A DNA stretch of 64,000 nt from Talpa occidentalis (Eukaryota; Chordata; Mammalia; Eulipotyphla; Talpidae), in NCBI RefSeq assembly GCF_014898055.3, contig NW_023601104.1, forward strand, positions 70,787,106-70,851,105. The letters run 5' to 3'. The notes beneath the pieces are model-generated. The model had not been told where the DNA came from. It ran no database searches and saw only the letters and a list, made by a program, of their open reading frames with translations. Made by a program: the position numbers and the translations under genes. Positions within the stretch are counted from its first letter, which is position 1. Each line of letters starts with the position of its first letter. Shown piece by piece: positions 56,097 through 64,000 of this stretch.

Positions 56097-56223
56097 AGTG
56101 TACTTCAGTCAATCTGCCTGTTCTGTTCTCCACTCTGTCTCTGGTGAATCCTCTCACCCCCCACACCTTTGGCCTGTACTCAGTTCTTATACGCACAAAT
56201 AAATCTTTTATTTTTTTGTAAAA
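56097..56223 (+). mobile_element. 5'-truncated SINE with target-site duplication
   Basis: It starts inside the body (AGTGTACTTCAGTCAATCTG), continues CTCTGGTGAATCCTCTCACC and ends in AAATAAATCTTTTATTTTTT plus an A-run. The tRNA-like head is absent. AAAGATACTTGCATT (ending 56096) and AAAGACACTTGCATT (ending 56239) flank it, so the truncation happened at insertion. Confidence 0.9.
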
Positions 56224-56454
56224 AAAAGACACTTGCATTGACTATGTGTATGTGCTTTCTGCAGCTTTCCAGATGACTGGGACATTAATATCCAGTTAAC
56301 TGGGCATAGTAGTTAGTTAGGTGTTCAAGAGGAAAAAAGTACAGGATGGCACCCAAGGCCAATGGGGAAGTCAGCCTGAAGCCTGAAGGGAGATTTCATG
56401 GTATAAAGACAAACAAATAAGTGATGTAAAAATCCCATTGTTAAGGACAACACC

Positions 56455-57445
56455 ACCAAAAAAAGGGAAAACACAGGCCAATTTCCCTGATGAACACAGA
56501 TGTAAAAATCTTCCACAAAATCTTAGCAAACCAAATTCAATAGTGCATTAAAAGCATCATACACCATGACCAACTGGGAATTATTCTGGGAAACAAGGAT
56601 GGCTCAACATCTGAAAAGAAATGTCATTCACCACATCAGCAAACAAAAAGATAAAACTGTCATCACAGTTATATCAATAGATGCCAAGAAAGTATTTGAT
56701 AGGATTCATTATCCATTAATGATAAAAACCCTCAAAAACTGGGGATATATTGAACTTACTTAAAAATAATAAGGTTCCTGGGCCTCCCTGGTTGCTATTA
56801 AGGTATTACCAGCCACTGCAGCCTGAGTTCGATCCCCAGCCAGGGAGCTAACCTGCATCTGGCACAGCAGACCTCTCTCCTGTCTCGCCTGCTGCTCCCC
56901 TCAGCACTGTAGATCTGCCTGTCCTGCTCCCAACTCTATCTGTGGTGACTGCACTCAACCCCCGCACCTCTGACCTAAACCCCAGTTCTTATATGCATAA
57001 ATAAATAAATCTTTAAAATAAATAAATACTACTAATAATAAAGCTTAAATATGGCAAACCTACAGCTAACATCATTTTCAATGGTGAAAAACTAAAAGCT
57101 TTTCCGCTGAGATCTGGTGGAAAACAAGGATGTTCAGTTTCTCTACTACTATTTCACATAGTATTAGAAGTCCCAGCTACAGCAATTAAGCAATAAAAAG
57201 ATATCAAAGAGATCCAAATTGGAAAAGAAAAAGTAAAACTATCATTATTTGCAGATGACATGATACACACAGAAACCGCTAAAAAAATAAACTCACTGAA
57301 CAAATCATTTCAGTAAAGAGGCAGGTTGCAAAATCGATATTCAAAAATCAGTAATCTCCTTATATGCAAACAAGGAACAAGAAGAGGAAGAAATCAAGAA
57401 AATAATTCCATTTACAACTGCATCAAAAAGAATTAAATATTAAAC
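56455..57445 (+). mobile_element. Old L1 ORF2 fragment, sense, split by a SINE
   Basis: The sense ORF2 reverse-transcriptase region: CCAATTTCCCTGATGAACAC, then SIDAKKVFDR in the + frame (56566-56763), and after the SINE AACCTACAGCTAACATCATT and the FADDMI motif (about 57250-57267). No 3' UTR is present, so the fragment is an internal piece. Frames are broken. Confidence 0.92.
56780..57028 (+). mobile_element. SINE nested in an older L1
   Basis: GGGCCTCCCTGGTTGCTATT head with a short deletion, GAGTTCGATCCCCAGCCAGG B-box region, CAGCAGACCTCTCTCCTGTC body, ATAAATAAATAAATCTTT tail. The L1 text on both sides is continuous apart from the AATAATAAGG / AATAATAAAG direct repeat. Confidence 0.93.
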
Positions 57446-57449
57446 AACC

Positions 57450-58415
57450 CAACAGGTTTCATCAAGTCCTAAAGAATTCTGTATGCATCAAAGCACTAAA
57501 GCAATTCAAACTCTTTCGGTGCTATTGTTTCTGAACATTAGTCATTACAACATAAATTCAACAAGGGAAAAAAATCAAGATTGTTTTGTTTTATTGAAAA
57601 GAAAGGCAGAATATCCAGTTGGCTACATTAATAAACAAGGTATATTATTTTAAAATATATATATATATATATGCTCTTAAATTATACAAATCTGACCTAA
57701 GTACAGATCAGCCTATAAATCTGGGGCTATGATCTCTTCATGGGTAAATGCTTACAAACTCAAGTGTCTGGAAAATTTCTAAAACCCATAACCCCACCAG
57801 GCACCTAAAAAAGAAGACAACCACAGTCAAACAGTAGCTCAGACCATCAGAGGCCAAAGAAGGCAGCAGTTAGGGCCCAGGTTTTGATTTGAACTGACCT
57901 GGAGGCTAATACGGCCTTTGTTGTTGATTAACCATGCCGCTAATATTACTACATTATGTATTATTATACTGATTTATGACCTTTCATAAACCCAAAGGCA
58001 AGATTCCTGATGTTTCAGATGCAGCTTAGGAGTATCTCACTCCTTCTCTCGGCCCCTAGTTCTCTCCTGGCAACAACCAAGGGAACTGGGCCAGACTCCA
58101 GGGAAGGGTCAAGCCCATGTCTGTTTCCCATCATTTCACTATCCCCCACCCTTCTCCATGTTTTTACTACTCATCATTCATCTCTGATTCTTGCCTTTCA
58201 CCCTGGGCTTTGAAATAGTTGTCTTTTAGTGTCTCCTTGCCATTTCGTGTGTAAGTTACAGCACAACACGTAATTTAAACACTAAAATTAAAGTCTTGAA
58301 TGTTTATGAAAATTAGGATTACTCTAAGCCAGTGACATCAAGAGTCTGGTAAGTTTCCAGAAGTTTTCTTCAGAGTATCTACGAAAACCACATAATGAGT
58401 AAAGCTTGGACTTGG
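57450..58415. other. Intronic DNA with a short (AT)n tract
   Basis: An (AT)n run lies at about 57653-57673. No gene or firm repeat. Confidence 0.45.
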
Positions 58416-58452
58416 AAATCAGACAAATCTACATTCTACTCTCAACTCTCTT
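58416..58452 (+). mobile_element. MIR, left part, interrupted by L1
   Basis: GACTTGGAAATCAGACAAAT...CATTCTACTCTCAACTCTC follows MIR (AGACCTGGGTTCAAATCCTGACTCTGCC). It continues after the L1 at 59112. Confidence 0.6.
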
Positions 58453-59111
58453 TTATTTTTTAAATAAATTTTATTTTTATATTCCCCATACAATTGCAAC
58501 CCCCTTATTTTGACCCCAATCTCTCCCCTCCCCGCCCCCCACCCTGTACAGAGTGTCTCTGGTTCATAGTTTTTTGTTGATTTTGATTTTCACTTTCTTA
58601 TAGTTATTCATTTTTCTGGTCCCTTATTTAAGTTTTCTAGATTCCTGCTATGAGTGAGACCATCCAGCATTTTTCTTTTTCTTTCTGGCTTATTTCGCTG
58701 AGCATGATCCCTTCCAGCACCATCCATGTTGCTGCAAATTGCATGTGTTGATCTTTTTTGAGTGCTGAGTAATATTCCATGGTGTCTATGTACCACATCT
58801 TCTTGATCCAGTCATCTATTTTTGGGCATTTGGGTTGTTTTCAAAGCTTAGCTATTGTAAAGAGTGCTGCTATAAACATAGGAGTGCAGGTGCCATCTTA
58901 CACCAGTGAGAATGGCACATATTAAAAAAACTAGCAACAACAAATATTGGCGAGGATGTGGAGAAAAAGGAACTCTCCTGCACTGCTACTGGGAGTGCAA
59001 ACTGGTCCAACCACTATGGAGAGCTGTGTGGAGAATTCTGGACCTACTAAACATAGAGCTTCCATATGATCCAGCAATTCCACTCCTAGGTATTTACCCA
59101 AAGGACACAGA
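58453..59111. mobile_element. Twin-primed L1 with internal inversion
   Basis: 58453-58893 is the minus-strand 3' end of the young L1 (T-rich tail, 3' UTR, ORF2 end). 58894-59111 is the adjoining upstream ORF2 piece but in + orientation (ATGGCACATATTAAAAAAAC, then [13 protein letters not shown] and [14 protein letters not shown] in the 58906-59181 frame). About 18 bases of L1 are missing at the switch. The whole unit sits between perfect 16-bp copies of TACTCTCAACTCTCTT (58437-58452 and 59112-59127). Confidence 0.95.
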
Positions 59112-59127
59112 TACTCTCAACTCTCTT

Positions 59128-59280
59128 ACTACTAGTATATTCTTGGGAAAATTGTACATCCTGAGATTCCTTTTCCTTTAAATGTCAAAGTGAAAATTAG
59201 ATGAGTTAATTCACCTAGCATGTTAACACAGTGCCTCTGTGGCAAGTATTCAGGAAATGTTCACTATTATTAATCCTTTT
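59128..59280 (+). mobile_element. MIR, right part
   Basis: GGAAAATTGTACATCCTGAG...CCTTTAAATGTCAAAGTG...ACACAGTGCCTCTGTGGC continues the MIR interrupted at 58452. Confidence 0.6.
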
Positions 59281-59289
59281 ATCTCCTTC

Positions 59290-61790
59290 ATCCTGTTTCT
59301 TGCACCTAGCATTTATTTTACCATTAGGATTCAAGATCAATTTTTAAAATTTTTTTCCTGCAACAGTATATGAAGTAAGAAAACTTTGTACTGATTTTTA
59401 TGTACCTTTGTGAAAATTTACCCATATTATGTGCTATTGTAGGCTAGCTAGAAACTTTAACATTATGGAGAATAGGGAGGAATATATTCCAAGCTGAAAA
59501 TTTATCTTCACAATCTATAAGTCACATTCTGTTTGCAGGGAATTTAGAGAAGAAGTCAATGTTTAGTGGAAATAGACTCACTAGCCCGTTTTAACAAGGG
59601 CCTGGGTTCCTACCCAGCCCATATCACAGAACTGGAAGGAGATACAGATGAAGGCAGAGATGAGAAAAAAATGACACTAGTCTGGGTGACTCCTAAGAAA
59701 TATACGAATCTTGGCTCTATCATCAGATGAAGCAAACAAGAAGTAACCAAAGCAAGGAATAAGCAAAAGCTTGCATAATTGTGTTGAAACAATACTCTGA
59801 GGTTTTCTCAGTGTAGACACTCAAGACTATATTGGCTCCTGGGACCTTCAACAAATGTCTTAAGCAGTGGAAGTGGAAGGGCACATCCTTAGCCAGTTCT
59901 AGAGCAGAATCTCCAATCATAATTACCTGCTTGCCAAATGTATCTAAATTTTCAAGGGATGAAATTTGAATTTTAAAACTTTCCCCTTTGCAGATTCTAC
60001 CATCTTCTCATCATTGCTGTTTCTGCTTCCCTATTTCCTGTAGACCTAGAATCTAATATTTTCTAGTGAGTAGGTGAAAAAAATTAAGAAGAAAAGGAAC
60101 AACAGTATTTTTTTCATTGCAAATTATCTGGGAAAAGACTATGCAAGCATCTGTTGGCAAATGCAAGCTGTCTTTGTTCCCATTTATAAAAGTCAATTGT
60201 CTCTAAAGTCCCTGGGTAAAATCATCATAGAGGACACTGGTAACCTACATGTCAGATAAGAAATTAGATTCCTTACATGAAGTATACTTATAACTACCTA
60301 TAAAATATCACATAAGAAATAATGATGTAAATCATTGACTAGGTATGTTTTCTGTCATGAAGTAGAGATTCTACAAATTCAAACACAGGCAAAGTTTTTA
60401 TGATCTCAAAGTAAATTTGATTTAATGAAGTAGACACTATGAAAGGCTTAGGAAATAATAAAATAGTTCAGTTTAGGAACTCATTGACTTACATGCTTTA
60501 AATCTGAGTCAGATTTTCCTGGGTAGTGTTCTATTATTTAGTACTGCTCTTTTCCATTTTATCTCCTTTGTCAATGTAAGGTAATCAGAAGGAAATTCCA
60601 TATTTTGCTCTTTTGAGTAGATTCCAGAATCAGAAAAATGATGGCAGTTTGGACTCTTAGTTAATAGTCTTTTCTCTGCAATTGCATAGACCCCGTGCTG
60701 GTTTTCGTGTCCTAGCACCACTCTCTTTGCTCTGTTTATCATGTATTCATTCAACAAGCATTTGTTGCCATGCTGGAACCATGGTGAACAGGCAGAGAGA
60801 CACAGTCCCTATGTCACTGAGAGTTACATGTGTAGTCATAGCTTCAGATGAAGGTTTTTTCATGACTCACACATTTTTCAGCCCTGTCTTTTCAGGACTG
60901 TTTCCGTTCTCACAGAGATTCTTTTCACAGTTCCAAAAGACTAGCAGCATCTCCAAGAGCTACCTCCTTAACTATTCACTTTTAGCTAGAGAAGTGTCTA
61001 TTCCTCTATAATTCAAGTAAAGGACCTTTAATTGAGGTTTTTTTTTAGTTCCATTTGGCCTGACATGGCTGATACACCAACTTCTTAGTGATATCACGAT
61101 ATGCTAGTCACAGCTCACCCTTATTATCACTGCAGAACCCACCACAAAGTGCAGTCAGAACCCAGTGCATAATGCTGAGAAGCTCAGGGCACTTTTAAGA
61201 AACAGAGGCAGTATGAAATTAATGCTGGAAGGAACAGTGTGTGTCTACTACACTCCTTGCCCTCCTAGAGCTAATAGCTTATCTAGAATTGTCAGAATCC
61301 TAAGCCAATTCAATGCAGGCATTAATCATTTCTGATACAGATGGGCTAATAAATGTATATCCCTGGGAATCTTCTTATATAACATAGGTTACAGGCTGAC
61401 TGTTAAAACTACCACTGAGCAACCACCAGATACTCAAAACTTCTGGTCACTGGCAGTAATTTAGAGGTGAACCTTTTCATGTCTAGTTAGCCTGTACTTT
61501 GATTCATAAAGTGCTAAGAATTCACCTTTATTACTAAAGTTCAAGGTTTCAGATAAATTTGACAAGAGCTGTTGAATATTAGTGTGTCTCCAAGGACGTG
61601 GGTTTTCCTGGTTAATCATGATTTAATTTTCCCTATTAGCCATCAAAAGTTGGTTAGGGAAAACTGCAAATAGTTGGCTCCACTCAAACCTCACATTAGA
61701 AATATTTCTTCTCCAACTTGTTTACAACCTTGAATATTGGATTTAATCTTACCTTAAATGTTACACCTCATCATCAATCTAATGTGCTAA
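59290..61790. other. Intronic DNA, nothing firm
   Basis: No exon found. GTATTCATTCAACAAGCATT near 60744 resembles an old L2/MIR-type repeat phrase. Frames up to 109 codons have no recognisable domain. Confidence 0.4.
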
Positions 61791-61793
61791 GCA

Positions 61794-61912
61794 GTGGTTC
61801 TTAATCTCAGCTGCATAATGGAATCACTTGGGGAGCTTGAGAAGAAATCTATGCCTAGGCCTCAGTCATAATTGGTCCAGGGTGTAGCCAAGGTTGAGAA
61901 CTGCTCTAAATA
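61794..61912 (+). mobile_element. MER5-type (hAT-Charlie) non-autonomous DNA transposon
   Basis: The ends CAGTGGTTCTTAATCTCAGC and CCAAGGTTGAGAACTGCT form the terminal inverted repeats, with AATGGAATCACTTGGGGAGC inside. Part of the right half is deleted. Confidence 0.78.
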
Positions 61913-62179
61913 GAACCTTGTAAAATATGAAGATTGTCCTCCCAGGGGACATGCCCAATTTGCACATGCGACTAACTTAAATGCTGTAGCCAATCAGTTA
62001 ACATACAGTTAAAATTGATTGAGGATTAAATCAGATTTAGAATTGGGAGATATATCCTTCAGATCAGCGGCAAGCCCCCTACCTGTGTGTGCCTTTGGCA
62101 CCACCACAGACCATGCCCACCTCTCTACTGCCACCACCTGGTGAGAGCTGCCAACTGCCTCTCCCAGGGCAAGCACAAC

Positions 62180-62790
62180 AGGCTCCCAATGCCCCCTTCC
62201 CTGCTGTCGCACAGCAGCCAGAGGAAGCTTCTTAAAATGTCTAAGTTAGAAAATGTCACTTCCTTCCTCAAAAACCTTCAAAGGCTTCCCACCACTTATG
62301 CTAAAATATCCAAGCTCTCCAGGCCATTGTCTGCTCCCCCCCACTCATTGACTACACGTAGGCCACACTTACATTTCCTCCACATCTTTTCCATCTCAGG
62401 GTCCCTGTATATGATGTTCCCTCTATCTAGAATGTTCTATACACACACCTCCGATCTCTTCCTAGTACGCAGATAAACATTCTTTGCCTTGTTCACTTAT
62501 TTTTTATCACTAAGTTGTCAGCTTAAGATGTCACTTCCGCAAGGTGGCTGTTCCCAATACCCTAATCTAAAGTGAGTCCCCTGTTTTAACACCCTCATGG
62601 CAACCCATTTTATATGTTCCTAGTGTGGGGTTATTTTTACAGTATGTAGCTCCCCCTCCAGATTATACACTCCTATTCCCTGAAGGCAGGGAAGATTGTT
62701 TTGTTCGCCTATATGTACCCAAAAGCAAGCCTTGCCCCAGCCCATAAAAGATGCTCAATATTCAAATAAATTCAATATAAATGAAAGGCA
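62180..62790 (+). mobile_element. L2 (or related LINE) 3' end, well preserved order
   Basis: ACTTCCTTCCTCAAAAACCT, CAAAGGCTTCCCACCAC, GTTCCCTCTATCTAGAATGT, AGATGTCACTTCCGCAAGGT, CCTGAAGGCAGGGAAGATTG and AAAAGATGCTCAATATTCAA appear in the L2 3' order. A 129-codon + frame (62087-62476) inside it is not a gene. Confidence 0.8.
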
Positions 62791-62799
62791 TGTGTTTTA

Positions 62800-63440
62800 T
62801 TCTTTATTTACTTGCACTAGGGGATATTGTAAGAAATAGATTATGAAGTGTAGCCACATTTACTCAAGATGATGCTTAGAACCCTGTTCACTACCTTCTG
62901 TGTTCTCTTTAGAAAGAAACCTAGGGGAGTATTTAGTCTCAGTTCTACAACAGTTGTTTCTTTTGAAAAACCAGTTGGTGTTTTGCTACAAAAACTATAA
63001 ATCATTTGATTTTGATTCTATATAATGATTCCATAAGTCATTAGCTAATTAGGCTTCCCTCTTTGCTTTGACTCATAAAAAGCTCAGAGCTAAATTTGTG
63101 ATCTTTCCCAACTCCTCCCCAACCAGCACTGCAACATAATTTCATGATATATATTTACATTCAAAGCTCACTCCAGTTTCATCTAGTAAATCCTTTCTTC
63201 ATTTTCCCTGCATTCCTCATTTTTATTGCAATACCATTTTAAATACTCTCTGGAACTTAGCAAGATATTATAAGTAAATAATGAAAAGAACTTACTCAAG
63301 GAAAGAGAGAGACTATCCAGGCAATCAGTTACATTTCAGGGGATTCCATAAATAATACCTCTTTTCCCTGCTTGAAAAAAGAAGGATCAGCAGAAAAAGA
63401 CAGGAATTGGTGATTGTGGGCTGCCTAATCCATCACAGAA
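62800..63440. other. Intronic DNA, nothing recognised
   Basis: No exon or clear repeat. Confidence 0.45.
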
Positions 63441-63450
63441 GCAAAGAAAT

Positions 63451-63454
63451 GAGT

Positions 63455-63502
<48 letters not shown>
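63451..63502. repeat. (GT)n microsatellite followed by GA-rich tract
   Basis: About 25 GT units, then a purine-rich (GAGAGG) stretch to about 63542. Confidence 0.96.
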
Positions 63503-63505
<3 letters not shown>

Positions 63506-63804
63506 GAGAGAGGGAGAGTAGGAGGGAGGGAGGCGAGAGAGAAAACTTTTACCTCTAGGTAGACAGACTCCCAAGGGAAAGGGGAAAAGTTGAGCCACAC
63601 ATTCCCAGTGACTGCACCCACATTTCCTAATCAGATCTTTCTCCATTGTCTCCATTCCCCTGGGGCAGTCAGGACAACGATGTTAATACTCAGTGAGGCC
63701 CTTTACATGGGAGGAAGTGGAAGGTTGTCTTCTCTCCCTAAACATTATGGATTTTATAGCATTTACTTCAGTTAGTAGATATTTTATAACAAAATGTTAC
63801 TGTA

Positions 63805-64000
63805 TTAGTTTTCAATTGCTGCTATAACAAATGACTGTCAACTTAATGTCTTACCGTTCTGGAGGTCAGAAATGTATCTCACCAGGTTAAACTCAAGGAA
63901 TAAGGACAGTTATATTCACACAGGTTCTAGGGCAGAATCTATTCCTGGCCTCTTCGAGCGTCTAGAGGCTGCCCTCATCCCTCGGCTCATGGTCCCTTTC
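63805..64000 (-). mobile_element. MaLR (MLT1-like) LTR, antisense, cut by window edge
   Basis: TATTAGTTTTCAATTGCTGC, ACCGTTCTGGAGGTCAGAAA and CTAGAGGCTGCCCTCATCCC are the reversed 3' part of an MLT1-type LTR, running off the window. Confidence 0.8.

Noticed and set aside
63425..63655. Frames with His-Thr repeats
   Set aside because: Translation of the (GT)n/(CA)n microsatellite.
17122..64000. RHOJ exon 2 within the window
   Set aside because: I looked for sequence that could encode the GGKQHLLGLYDTAGQ region after an AG acceptor and saw none; a reading by eye can miss a short exon.
1..64000. CRISPR arrays, bacterial operons, phage or integron signals
   Set aside because: The window is mammalian; direct repeats found are target-site duplications, microsatellites and transposon copies.

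Overview
This is eukaryotic, placental-mammal genomic DNA. It is AT-rich, made mostly of retrotransposons, and contains one confidently recognised protein-coding exon: coding exon 1 of RHOJ (TCL, a Cdc42/TC10-family Rho GTPase) at 16944-17121 on the + strand, followed by a consensus splice donor. The rest of the window downstream (about 46.9 kb) appears to be RHOJ intron 1; I could not find exon 2 by eye. Positions 1-16.9 kb are upstream flank and promoter. Old shared repeats (MIR, L2-like, MaLR-like LTRs, a MER5-type hAT element) confirm a placental mammal. The abundant young SINE is tRNA-derived (clear A and B boxes) and is not Alu, B1/B2/ID or a BovA/Bov-tA type. I suspect a laurasiatherian but cannot name the species.

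Layout. 0-16 kb: SINE copies, an old antisense L1, a processed pseudogene of CACYBP (minus strand, about 4.39-5.22 kb), MaLR-like LTR remnants, and a short young L1 3' end. 15.6-16.94 kb: repeat-poor, CpG-poor proximal promoter and 5' UTR of RHOJ with AP-1-like and ETS-like motifs, a (CA)n tract and an AGC-repeat leader. 16.94-17.12 kb: RHOJ exon 1. 17.1-35 kb: intron with two adjacent young SINEs, a 5'-truncated L1 splitting a MIR, an old LINE block carrying a solo LTR with a 5-bp target-site duplication, and a tandem pair of L1 3' ends inside one target-site duplication. 35-43 kb: more L1 fragments and four SINEs. 43.77-49.92 kb: an almost complete minus-strand L1 (3' UTR, broken ORF2, broken ORF1, GC-rich 5' UTR) running into a 100-N assembly gap, followed at 50.4-51.8 kb by a second, nearly identical 3' L1 fragment. 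52-64 kb: a 95-bp recent micro-duplication, a nested SINE-in-L1, a twin-primed (internally inverted) L1 splitting a second MIR, L2, MER5 and MaLR-like remnants, and microsatellites.

The only host gene function supported is RHOJ. Apart from the CACYBP pseudogene, the other open frames are chance frames, retrotransposon remnants or microsatellite translations. I found no evidence of a new gene system. The most interesting signals are in how the mobile elements were made: a shared 3' tag on two SINE copies, an L1 3'-end dimer, a twin-priming inversion whose breakpoints can be read to the base, the micro-duplication, and a possible in-frame N-terminal extension of RHOJ.
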